Assembly (NCBI GenBank): GCA_013397115.1
Contig: VWZW01004701.1
Location: forward strand, 124,001 to 188,000
Length of the DNA stretch: 64,000 nt
DNA from: Edolisoma coerulescens
Taxonomy: Eukaryota > Chordata > Aves > Passeriformes > Campephagidae
Reading direction: 5' to 3'
Position numbers and translations under genes: made by a program. Positions 1-9,160 of the stretch are shown one piece after another. The notes below the pieces were generated by a model. That model was not told the DNA's origin and ran no database searches. It saw nothing but the letters and a program-made list of their open reading frames with translations. Position 1 is the first letter of the stretch, and each line of letters starts with the position of its first letter.

Positions 1-414
1 CATTCTGTGAACAGCTTTTGTGTTCTGCAATGAATACGAGGGGGGAAATGCATTAATACTGTGTGGTTGTTATTCCTGCAGGGTAGTGGCATTATTGAAT
101 TAGTGATTCTTTGTAACAATAATGACTTCCAGTGCTGTATTGTACAGTAAAATACACAGAGTCAGGAAGGAACTGGGGAGCCTGTTGGAAGATTCCAGCC
201 CAGTTCTGTTGGTGCTGTTCAGCTGCCAATGTGCTTTTGGCACATGCTGCAGCTGTGCAGGGAGCAGAGTGCCCCTCCCTTCCCCACACCACTGGATGGG
301 GATGGACCAGGTATTTATAGGGAGCGCTGGAGCAGGCAGTGCTGGGACTGTGATCCTTGGCAGCTCCATGCTGGCATGAACGTGCCATACTAACTCCACA
401 GCTGGCACAGGGGC
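1..414. other. single-copy DNA, nothing recognised
   Basis: No repeat, exon or RNA gene could be recognised before the first CR1 copy. Open frames here run on both strands with no recognisable domain. Confidence 0.5.
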
Positions 415-810
415 ATGAAAATTGGGATTGCTTGGACTGGAGAAGAGAAGAGTCCAGGGAGAGCTTATTGTGGCTTTCAGTTCTGAAAGGTGTCCATGAG
501 AAAGAGGGGGACAAACTTTTTAGCAGGGCCTGTTGTGGTAGGACAAGGGTTAATGGTTTGGGACTAACAGAGGGTTGATTTGGATTAGATATTAGGAAGA
601 AGGTTTTTATGCTGAGGGTGGGGAGGCCCTGGCACAGGTTGCCCAGAGAGGCTGTGGCTGCCCCATCCCTGGGAGTGTCCAAGGCCAGGCTGGACAGGGC
701 TTGGAGCAACCTGGTCTGGTGGAAGGTGTCCCTGAACCTTCAAGGCAGGGAGTGGAATGAGATGGTCTTTAAGGTCCCTTCCAACCCAAACCATTCCAGG
801 ATTCCATGAT
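415..810 (+). mobile_element. CR1 LINE, 3' end, plus strand
   Basis: CR1 is the dominant avian LINE. It moves by target-primed reverse transcription and most copies are 5'-truncated. This copy starts near the conserved 'ggagaagagaag' block of late ORF2. It continues through 'gattagatattaggaagaa', the 'gccctggcacaggttgcccagag' block and 'gtgtccaaggccaggctgg', and ends with 'cccaaaccattcc' and a decayed 'gattccatgat' tail. At about 396 bp it is one of the longer copies here. The reading frame is broken, so it is a dead fragment. Confidence 0.93.
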
Positions 811-1392
811 CTTGCATTCACAAAAAGCTGGTGCCTTGCAGCCTCCACTCTGCCATGTGCCCGCCCCAGCCCTTGGCACTGTCTCACAGGCTCACAGCAG
901 CTGACACAGAGCTGCATGGAAAAGTTTGCAGTAAAAGCTCCGTTAATTTTATACCAGCAGAGAGTTCTGAACCTGTAGCTGCCTCCCAAATAAAATTTGC
1001 TTTCAATTTGCCTCTGAGTGTTGCCTTCACACTCTCACAGCCCAAAGAGAGCGATTGTGACACGGAAACTTCAGCCTTAGCACAAAGTGTCTCTTGGATA
1101 TTCCACTTGTGTGAAAAAACCCAAACAAACCAGCTTTGTGAAAGCTCAGAGTAATGAGAATTGACTGCCCTCCATGACAAATATCGATTAATTACTCTGC
1201 AGTGGGAAAAAAGGCAACTGTGATGATACACATTTCCCAACTACAGCACAAACAATTGCTTTTGAGGCACAAAGAGCCTGGGCTGAGGAACCTCGTAGAA
1301 TGAAGTCATCTCCAGGAAGGAGACAGCAGCCAGGTTTACTGGAGTGCAGGAATGTAGCTAGATTTTGGCCAAAGAGACTTTCTTCTAACAGT
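811..1392. other. single-copy DNA, nothing recognised
   Basis: The stretch between two plus-strand CR1 tails holds no recognisable repeat or exon. Confidence 0.45.
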
Positions 1393-1517
1393 GTTGGAAG
1401 CAAGGTCAAGTGTTTGAGTAACCTGGTGTAGTGGCAGGTGTGCCTGCCCATGGCAGGGGGGTGAACTAGATGGTCTTTAAGGTCCCTTCAAGCCTAAACC
1501 GTTCTGGGATCCTGTGG
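1393..1517 (+). mobile_element. CR1 LINE, terminal 3' fragment, plus strand
   Basis: Only the last ~125 bp of CR1 are present: 'gagtaacctggtgtagtgg', 'cctgcccatggcagggggg', 'gatggtctttaaggtccctt' and a tail reading 'gttctgggatcctgtgg'. The 5' part, around 1393-1411, is more diverged and its boundary is approximate. Confidence 0.85.
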
Positions 1518-4500
1518 TCATCTCCTGCACTTTTGGTTCAAGTTCAGTTCCATCTTTTCTAGAAGAGTTCCTTATGGGAACATTTACTTAAGAATCTGCT
1601 TGGGTTCCTACCGCCTGAGGAGCCTTCTTGGGAACACCCTCAAAGTTTCTGGTGCTGGTGGCAGAGCTCTGGCCATGCCATTCTGCTTCAGCCCTGTGCC
1701 ACCTCCCTAATCCACTTAGACACCACAACAGGGACACTGACCATGACAATCTGACTCACTCTAGAAATGGAAAAATCATTGCAAAATGGTATTTCTGGAA
1801 GTAGTAAAAAAGAAAAGTCAATTTTGCAGGGCTGGACTGATATGTATCAACATGAGAATACGAACCAAAAAGGCAAATGAAGGAATCAGCTGCACATCTG
1901 GCCCAGCTGTGGGCATGCCATGCCTTTCCCAGTAAGCTGTGCACATGACCTGGAAAAGGAAAATATTAGAAAATATTAGTATCTTCTGCTGACCTGCTGG
2001 TCTCACTGGCTTCAGAGGTGGGACAGGACTTGCAGCGGGTCCCTTTCCAGCTGTGAAGTCCTTGTCCTTCAATGGCATCCAGGTACATCCAGAGCCTACA
2101 CTGTACTCAGACCCTGCTGGGAGCACTCCAGGTTCAGCTCCTTTCTTAGACACAGCCCTTGGGTGACCTGAGTCATGTCACTTCATCTGTCTCCACAGCA
2201 ATTCTCTTTTGGGCACTTGGGTGTAGTGCTTCTTCTGGGCATGCTGGGAAGAAAAACACATTATAGGTGGTAAAAATCCAGATAATTGGATAAAAGCAGA
2301 AGTTAAACAGAAATAAGATTCCCCCATGCATTCAGGCACCTGGCTCACTCCCTCCAGGGGTGTATTGTGTAAGATTGTGCAGATGAGTTATTAGAGCAGC
2401 TGGTTCTCAGCTGCAATTTGGGTCTCCAGTGCCACAGGTAGTGGTTGCTCTCTGGAAAGTAGAAATTGCAAGGAATAGGCTAAATGTGATGTATGTATTT
2501 ATGCACTACACACACACAAGGCAGGAAAGACACCTGCATGACCCATAACTTGCAAAAGTTGTAATTTCATGTTGTTACCGTGCATGTTCCAGCCCATCAC
2601 CACACGGCTGCTCCCTGTGAGTGAAGGGTGGGGGTGCTGCACACTTCCCTGCTGCCACCACACTGGCAAGTCCTTGACAAGTGCCAATTCTGGGGCAGGA
2701 GAACAGGCAGCTGGGCCTGCCACACGCGTCCACGTGGTCCAGGTGTGCCCAGATGGACAGAGGTACAGAAATGGAGGCTTTCCCTCCCACAGCTTCCCTG
2801 CTGCCACATTTGGAGCTGGATTTAAAAACTCAAGGAGCCAACTGGTTCAGCTCTTCTCCAGTGCTACATCCTATACCCTGTGAGGACCATGGGCCTTGGC
2901 CATCACCTGCTACAAGTAACCTGTGGGACAGACTGTGGCCAGGACACAGCAAAGTGATTTAAGATGTGAATTTTTATGACATTTCTATACTAACAAAAGC
3001 TTTACTGCAGACAGAATTAGATGTGAAGTGTCGGCAGAAGCACAAAATCATTGTCAGTGCCCTAACTCCCTGCTCCTCCATGAGTGGAGGGACTTCTGAA
3101 GCCTGGTTCTAGAAGCTGCCACCATTGGGTTTCTCTGGTGCTTCAGGGAGAACTTGTAGGTGGCATTTGTCCAGTCCAGCCCAGCTCTGTGCACTGGGTT
3201 TCGGGGTTTCGGAGACCCCCAGCTTTACCCCCATGTGTGAATAATGCGGTGCTGACAAAAGCATCTTCATACCAGTATTGCTGTTCCTGTGTCACTGTCA
3301 TGGTCTATTTACTGGAGTGACATACCGGGATACTGGGATAAGTGCATGCATGTAGAACTCTGCTGGAAAAACAAGTCCTCTCTCCTCCCTTACAAAGATC
3401 TGTAATTGTATTTGATTGCAAAATTGATCAGCTCTGAAGCACCTTCTCTTTACACTTAGAAAATATTTGAGCTGCTCACACTCAGGCAATTTCAAAGGTC
3501 ATGGGAGGTCTGATTTGCAGATGGACAAAATGTAAGGTTCAGCCCTCAAACAACCAGTCCAAGAAGCACTGTGTCATGAAGACACTTTGTTGAATCCCAG
3601 TGGCACCTTCATTAGGTCAAGACAAGCTTTAACTCTGCCCTTCCTCCCCAGACATGCTCACGATGGGGTTGGAGCATGGAGGGTGGTGCCATCACTTCTC
3701 CAGCACTTGCTGCAGGAGGGATGACCCCGTAAGCAGCGGTGAATCCTGCACGCCTGAGCCCAAGGAGCTGTGACCCTGGGAAGCAAGTGGGCTCTTTTCC
3801 TCACTTAGCCTCTGGCACATCGACCAAGTAATTCCAGTAAAAATAAGATCCTAACTGGTCTGTTTGAAAGGGCAGAGGTGGTCAAACCAGCTCATGAGAG
3901 CAAAGGTGCTAAACCAATTAGCAAAGATTTTCTGAGCCCAGAGCAAGAACAACAGGCTGGGATGGGTGGGAGGCTCATTTACAGTCCCGTATGCCCAATA
4001 CTTTCCTTTTTCTCCTCTGCTGCACTCAGGCATTTCTGTAAGCGGTGCATGGCAATTCTGGGCACACACCACACCAGCAATTAATTGGATTTGTGGGCCT
4101 CAATTCCAGCACCCCTTGAAACGTTTCTAGGGGATCATAAAAGATGGGAACGGAGCAAAGTAGTAAGAGGCAGGTACAGTGTGGAGAGGACCCTTTTGTT
4201 AATTCTGCTCTGCCTATCTTTCATTAGCACACCTCATTATGACATCCTATAGATTTGTGCTCTGGCTCCACTGGTGAGAGGCAAATGATGTTTTAATGAA
4301 TGATGGTGCCTCGAGCTGATAAGGGACTGTCCCTCACTCTCACTGAACGGAGACTGTGCTCGGCACCATGTGTCCAACTGCACTTAACGTAATTGGATGA
4401 AACTTGTAATAGTTTGTTCACTCCAGGTGGGTATAAAAGTCACGGCAAAATATCCCAATGATAAAATATCAATTCCTGTCCCTTGCTCAAGGGTATAACT

Positions 4501-4746
4501 GTGGTTAGTGGTACTTGAGGACCAAAGAATCCAGGCTTGAAGATAATGGGAGGAGGCACGTACAGCACAAGGCAGAGGCACCTTCAGCTCAAGGCTGCTG
4601 AGGCAGGGGCCAGAGCGGGCAGAAAGTGCCCAGACATTGGCACTGCTTTTGGAAACTGCCTCCCCTAAGTAGTATTTACTCATCCTGCTATCAGGATACT
4701 CAGAGTAGCCTCATGTGGCTCAGTCCTGGTACACTCACCTTCCTCT
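1518..4746. other. single-copy DNA, nothing recognised
   Basis: About 3.2 kb with no transposon, exon or RNA gene I can recognise. A short CA run lies near 2508-2518. Base composition is mixed, with no CpG-dense block. Confidence 0.4.
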
Positions 4747-4948
4747 GACTGTGAGGGTGGCGAGGCCCTGGCACAGGGTGCCCAGAGCAGCTGTGGCTGC
4801 CCCATCCCTGGGATTGTCCAAGGCCAGGTTGGACGGGGCTTGGAGCAGCCTGGGACAGTGGGAGGTGTCCCTGCCCATGGCAGGGGGTGGAACAAGATGA
4901 GCTTTAAGGTCCTTTTCAGTCCAGACCATTCCAGCAGTCTGTGATTCC
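4747..4948 (+). mobile_element. CR1 LINE, 3' end, plus strand
   Basis: The copy begins at 'gtgagggtggcgaggccctgg'-like CR1 sequence. It runs through 'gctgccccatccctggga', 'aaggccaggttggacgggg' and 'cccatggcagggggtggaac', and ends at 'gaccattcc...gtgattcc'. It is about 200 bp, truncated inside the 3'UTR side of ORF2, and well conserved. Confidence 0.93.
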
Positions 4949-6547
4949 TGCAGCGCTGGCATAGCACTGGTGTGGGAGCGGTGGCCGTGCCAGTGCCCGC
5001 TCCAGCTCGGGGCTGCTGCAGCCCCACGTGCCTCAGCCACGGTGTTTTATAACATTTTCCCAAAGCCATTACTTTTACACCCTGAATGATTACTTCATTT
5101 AGCACATACATCAGAACTAAAATACCCAATATTAGCTCATTTAAGTTCATGCTCAGTGATGGATTAATCGTTTCTCTTTTCTGGACCAAAGCCCAGTCCA
5201 TTTCATCTGAGGACCGAGGAGAAATGTTCCCTTGTATCTTGAAGTCTGAGACATCTGCTGTGCTTTGTGGATCTACTTGTCCACAAAAAAACCCCCTGAG
5301 ATGCTTATATATAAAAAAAAAAAAATTGCTAAAGCTATAGATCACACCCATTTTTTCCCTTCTGTCAGAACAAGTGCAAAGGAAATGTATCAGCAGTTCA
5401 GTCAGTAGGAGCCTGTGTCTGTGTGTCCTTTGAGGTTTCAGATGTCACATCATGTTACAGTAGGTATTGCTGTCTCCTACTATTGTGTGTCATGGGCCAC
5501 ACAGGGAAATGAGATTGGAACAGGTCCTTAATGGACAAACACAATGAGAGCAGACACCTGTGCTAGCTCCAGCCAGGCTGAGACCAGAGAATCCTGTGTG
5601 CTAAATATTATGGCCAGAATAAAAGCAATGGGTGGGTGATCAGACTGAAACGCTTGAGGCCTCCTGCAGCTAGAATTAATAGAGGTGTTGGTCAGTCAGT
5701 GCAGTGAGTAAATGATGTGAGGAAACCCCCTCTCTGTCACCCTTGTGGGCAGCAGATCTGTAGCAGGAGCCAAGGCTGGGTCTATGGCATGTGCCAGGAG
5801 CCAGACTGGGAGGCATCACTCAGTCAAAACTACCTGGGCTCCAGTGACAATTTTTCAGGTCCAGGCCCTCTCTTCTACAGAAGCTGTGCCTGATGAAGAC
5901 CTTTTTCTTCCAAAGCATGAGTAGCAGACTTTGGTTTTGGGGTGTTTTTCCCTCCTTTCTCACTGAAACATCAGCAGATTGTGAATAGCTGATGAGGAAG
6001 GAGGGCAAACAGAATTGGGTATGGGAGTGGAGACGTTCCCAAGCTTTTCGAGTCACTTTGTTATTGAGATCTCTTTATCTCCTCATCTTGTGTTCGGTCA
6101 GAGACCAAGAATGCCACTGTCTTTCTGCATTGTGAAAAAACATGGAAGGAGAAAACAGTGCTGAAACATTTCAGGCAGTCTCCCTTATCCTGTGCTCAGC
6201 TATTAGTCTTATTGTCAGCAGGAGGAAAGAGGTTTGTACCATTTGAAAGTATTTAGAACTGGCTGTGTGGTTTCAAAACACAGGATCCTTCAAGGAACTC
6301 CTCTCTTCGGTGTCACAGGCAATTAAGTTTTTAAGAGGTTCTCTGTACCATTAGCAGACCATATAATATTCTCGAAAGTGCCTTTATAGCATCCTATAAG
6401 GACAAACTGCTTGCATCTTCCTAGGAAAATAAAAGGCTAAATTCCAGTACTGGAAGCTGACCAAGTTCCATTTAACGTACGACTCAAGGTGGCTGGGTGT
6501 GCACTGCTGCTGCTGCCCCCTCCAGCCATGGCTCTAATTCTCTGTGG
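4949..6547. other. single-copy DNA with one A-run
   Basis: Nothing gene-like was recognised. A run of 13 A follows 'tatata' at about 5313-5325. The surroundings do not show a SINE body, so I do not call it a retroposed tail. Confidence 0.4.
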
Positions 6548-6613
6548 GGAACTGCTCCCCAAAACCAAAGCCCATTACCAGGAACTGCTCCCCAAACCCA
6601 AAGCCCTTCACCA
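6548..6613. repeat. 33-bp tandem duplication, two copies
   Basis: Unit 1 (6548-6580) and unit 2 (6581-6613) both read 'ggaactgctccccaaa', then 'ccaaagccc', and end 'acca' or 'cacca', with only a few differences. It is a simple local duplication with no third copy. Confidence 0.85.
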
Positions 6614-7074
6614 GGGAGGGAAGGCTCAGTCCTGCCTCTTTGTCCTGTGGGTGGGGAGCATCCAGCTGCAGGGAGAGTAAAAATCAGAGTCAAAAGGGTA
6701 AAAAGAAGCAAGGAAAAGCCCACCCTTGGGATTGGCCCTCAGGTGCTCCAGGAGTATATTTCTATTAGACACTGCCATCTTTTCAGGCTGTAATGTATTC
6801 CCTCATTATGGTAAACATCCACATGGCATTTGTTTCTGGAATGATATTGCACAAAGCTGGGTAATAAAAATGCCTCTGATCTCACAAAGCACAAGGCTCA
6901 AGACAAATAAAGTCTGTAAACAGTTCTGCACTCCGGGATGTTTTATGAGCTGGACCAGCGTTTACTCAGGGCTAATGCTGAAGAAGCTCATTTCGTCTGC
7001 TGGAAAAGGCTCTGTTCCCGCAGGAGGCTTCACTCCTCGGGGGTATCGGCATGGTCACTACGATCCAGCTCTCG
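6614..7074. other. flank of the solo LTR, nothing recognised
   Basis: Ordinary sequence leading up to the target-site duplication of the LTR at 7080. CpGs become more frequent after about 6940. No exon or known repeat was recognised. Confidence 0.4.
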
Positions 7075-7079
7075 ACTAC
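7075..7079. repeat. target-site duplication, left copy (ACTAC)
   Basis: ACTAC directly precedes the TG end of the LTR and is matched exactly at 7803-7807. A 5-bp duplication is typical of several ERV classes, including ERVL-like elements. Confidence 0.85.
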
Positions 7080-7124
7080 TGTTATAAATGAATGCACCTA
7101 ATTCGAGAATAAAACAAACATAAA

Positions 7125-7130
7125 TTTATT
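7125..7130 (-). terminator. LTR poly(A) signal AATAAA
   Basis: The complement reads AATAAA, about 145 nt downstream of the minus-strand TATA box and 45 bp before the LTR end. This is where an R/U5 boundary signal should be. Confidence 0.7.
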
Positions 7131-7177
7131 TCGTGTCCAAGAAAATCGCACACGCAAAGCCACGATCGAAAAGGAGG

Positions 7178-7203
7178 CAGTGCCAAGCCCGGGACTGGCA
7201 CTG
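7178..7203 (-). other. second leader stem-loop of the LTR
   Basis: Arms 7178-7185 (CAGTGCCA) and 7196-7203 (TGGCACTG) are perfect 8-bp complements around a 10-nt GC-rich loop. In the predicted minus-strand transcript this hairpin directly follows the first one, separated by one nucleotide. Confidence 0.75.
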
Positions 7204-7204
7204 G

Positions 7205-7251
7205 GTGAACACAGGTCTGATCTCTATCGCATCAGACCTCCCTCTGTTCAC
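7205..7251 (-). other. TAR-like stem-loop at the predicted LTR transcription start
   Basis: The outer arms GTGAAC (7205-7210) and GTTCAC (7246-7251) pair over 6 bp. The inner arms AGGTCTGAT (7213-7221) and ATCAGACCT (7231-7239) pair over 9 bp around a 9-nt loop. An unequal internal loop separates the two stems. The right edge, 7251, lies 30 bp downstream of the 5' end of the minus-strand TATA box, so the hairpin would form the very 5' end of an LTR transcript. Retroviral R regions such as TAR have this arrangement. Any function here is inference. Confidence 0.7.
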
Positions 7252-7273
7252 GCCGGCTGCTTTCGGCAGCTGG

Positions 7274-7281
7274 TTTATATA
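7274..7281 (-). promoter_or_regulatory. TATA box of the LTR promoter
   Basis: The complement reads TATATAAA inside the LTR, upstream of the stem-loop leader and poly(A) signal. It fixes the orientation of the element as minus. Confidence 0.7.
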
Positions 7282-7587
7282 CAGTTTTTCTGCAAAGTCC
7301 GGATCCTGGGTATTATTTTTGCCACTCAGCATATTCATGAAGCATGCTATTTGTGGGACTGAGATGGACAAAGCGCATCCTGTTTTTTGATTAGTCTCTC
7401 ATCACCGGGGGAAGTTATCTGATGGTTCTTGATGTTCCATATCTGAGTTCCTGATCAGATCATTACGCCTGAGCTGGGAGGAGATCTTCGGAGATGGTCC
7501 ATCAGCTATACCGGGAACTCCTCTTTGGAGATGTAGATTTCCAGGAACTCGCTGGATGCCTTCTTGATGGGCCATCTGCTCTCTGTG

Positions 7588-7710
7588 GCCCTGTTTTTCG
7601 GATGCAAACACCTTCCCGGTAGAAACTGTATTCTTTTTTTGGAACAAGCCCTGTTCTTTTCGGATGCAAATTCCCTCCCGGTAAGAGCTGCATTCTTCTC
7701 GGAACCAGCT
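7588..7710 (-). promoter_or_regulatory. U3 direct repeats with octamer-like sites
   Basis: Two diverged ~60-bp units (7588-7647 and 7648-7710) each start 'gccctgtt', carry 'tcggatgcaaa', then 'ccc...cccggta', a T-rich stretch and 'ggaac'. The second unit holds a perfect octamer ATGCAAAT (7664-7671) and the first holds ATGCAAAC. Repeated enhancer units in U3 are a common retroviral LTR feature. Binding by POU factors is inferred, not shown. Confidence 0.65.
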
Positions 7711-7802
7711 CTGGCCGTTTTTAAAACTGGTTACAACTTAACTTTATACATACATTTTGATATTACATATTTGAGCGCGAATTACCCGATTTATTTATAA
7801 CA

Positions 7803-7807
7803 ACTAC
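7803..7807. repeat. target-site duplication, right copy (ACTAC)
   Basis: Exact partner of 7075-7079, directly after the CA end of the LTR. Confidence 0.85.
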
Positions 7808-8260
7808 CTTCTTCCCTTGGCTGCTGCAAGCCGGTGCCATTCATTGCACAGTTCCCTCTCCCAGCAATACTTCCCTGATATTTAGAAATGTATATAAATG
7901 TCAGCAGGCCGGCAGAGGCCCGGAGGAGTCTGCAGGCAGCAGGCAGCTGTGCAGCTCACCGGGCTGGGTTACACTGGAACCCGAGTGCTGGGAAAGGGCC
8001 AAGCACGCCCCTCCCAGGGCTCCCGGGCTGCGCTGCAGGCTGCTGCTCCTCAGGGAGCCTGACACCGGGCAGTGGCGGGAGAGGACAGTGAGCAATGGCA
8101 TCTCTCACATTATCTCCAGCAGTGCCAGTCTGAGGTGGGCAGCGGGTGCACGAAACCACGGCTGTGCAGGAGAGAGGGACGGACCCTTGTTTGAAGCCTC
8201 TGTGCCACAGTGAAAACTGGAGCAGGGCCATATATGTGACGTGATGAGAACATTACAAGG
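7808..8260. other. GC-rich flank with a TATA-like site
   Basis: A TATATAAAT match (7891-7899) is followed by a GC-rich block (about 7906-8090) with roughly nine CpGs. This could be a weak promoter-like arrangement on the plus strand, but no exon, splice site or conserved frame supports a gene. Confidence 0.3.
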
Positions 8261-8440
8261 ATCATAGAATCATCATGGAATCATACAATAGTTTGAGTCG
8301 GAAGGGATCCTAAAGTCATTAAAAAATTAACTAGTTCCAAACCCCTGCCATGGGCAGGGACACCTTCCACTAGCCCAGGTTGCTCCAAGCCCCGACCAGC
8401 CTGGCCTTGAACACTTCCAGGGATGAGGCATCCACATCCT
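8261..8440 (-). mobile_element. CR1 LINE, 3' end, minus strand
   Basis: Read on plus, it opens with the reverse-complemented tail 'atcatagaatcatcatgg'. It passes through 'cccctgccatgggcaggga' and 'ccaggttgctccaagcccc', and reaches 'cttccagggatgaggcatcc' before similarity fades. The tail holds diverged repeats of the 8-bp CR1 terminal unit. Confidence 0.9.
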
Positions 8441-8807
8441 ATTGAGGCTCTGAGATGTTACAGACCAGGTTGAGGCCAAAAAGCCTTTTGCTCACTGCCT
8501 GAAGGCACATGGATTTTTGAATTTTAAAATACGGCTGTCAGTTGGGGAACCTTCTGGAAACACAAGGCTAGAACCAGCATGGCACTAAAGTGAGCCATCC
8601 AGGCTGACTGCCTGACAGCCATTCCCAGGGGCTGTCCTGCTCTGTGCCCTAAAGCGTGCTGGCTAATCACCCCATGCAGCTGAGGGAGACTGAGTATCTC
8701 ACCACACCCCATAATGAAATCAGGAGACATCCCAGGGTGTGATGAAATCAAGAGATGCCCGTTGGGAAGTGGGTGGCTCCAAACCAAATCAGGGCCAACT
8801 AACCAGC
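8441..8807. other. unassigned DNA between two CR1 copies
   Basis: No confident homology. It may contain further decayed CR1 sequence, since both flanks are minus-strand CR1, but I cannot align it by eye. Confidence 0.3.
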
Positions 8808-9160
8808 TTGCCTTGTCCAGGTGAGTTCTGAACATCTTCAAAACTGGAGATCCCACAGCCTCTCTGGCCTCTCATCTGGCATTTGACCATCCTCAGGGTG
8901 GGCACTTCTGGCATCATATCTTATCAGAACTTACCATGCTGCAATTTGTGCCTGGTGCCCTCCTGTCACTGCATCTCCAAGCACAGTCTGACTCTGCCTT
9001 TTGCACATCCTCTTCTGTCATCAACAGCAGTAAGATGGCCTCTTTCTCTCCTTGAAACTCCAGTTTTTCTCATTCTTGTCTCAGTACATTGATGTCTTTT
9101 TGCAAGTGAAACCTAAAACTGGCCACAAAACCTCCAGTGCTCAAGTACACGTAGGAACAG
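8808..9160 (-). mobile_element. old CR1 LINE fragment (diverged subfamily), minus strand
   Basis: Recognisable blocks in order on plus are 'ccttgtccaggtgagttctgaa', 'gatcccacagcctctctgg', 'gcaatttgtgcctggtgccc', 'ttgaaactccag' and a decayed form of the 'ctggacacagtactccag' block near 9116-9150. The 3' tail is missing. Divergence is much higher than in neighbouring copies, so this is an older CR1 insertion. Confidence 0.65.

Larger units (their letters stand above)
7080..7802 (-). mobile_element. solo LTR of an endogenous retrovirus, minus strand
   Basis: The 723-bp element starts TGTTATAAAT and ends ATTTATAACA, a perfect 10-bp terminal inverted repeat in the canonical TG...CA form. It is flanked by exact ACTAC duplications. 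Orientation follows from the minus-strand signals: a TATA box (complement of 7274-7281), a poly(A) signal AATAAA (complement of 7125-7130) and a leader with strong stem-loops between them. The U3 side carries two 60-bp direct repeats (7588-7710) with octamer-like sites. CpGs are frequent compared with neighbouring DNA, which suggests a fairly young copy. No internal retroviral genes remain, so LTR-LTR recombination is the likely history. I cannot name the family. Confidence 0.92.

Noticed and set aside
5313..5325. A-run as a retroposed poly(A) tail
   Set aside because: No SINE or processed-gene body upstream and no target duplication seen.
4680..5351. 223-codon minus-strand frame
   Set aside because: Its end overlaps the antisense of a CR1 copy and the rest is low-complexity or hydrophobic chance sequence with no known domain.
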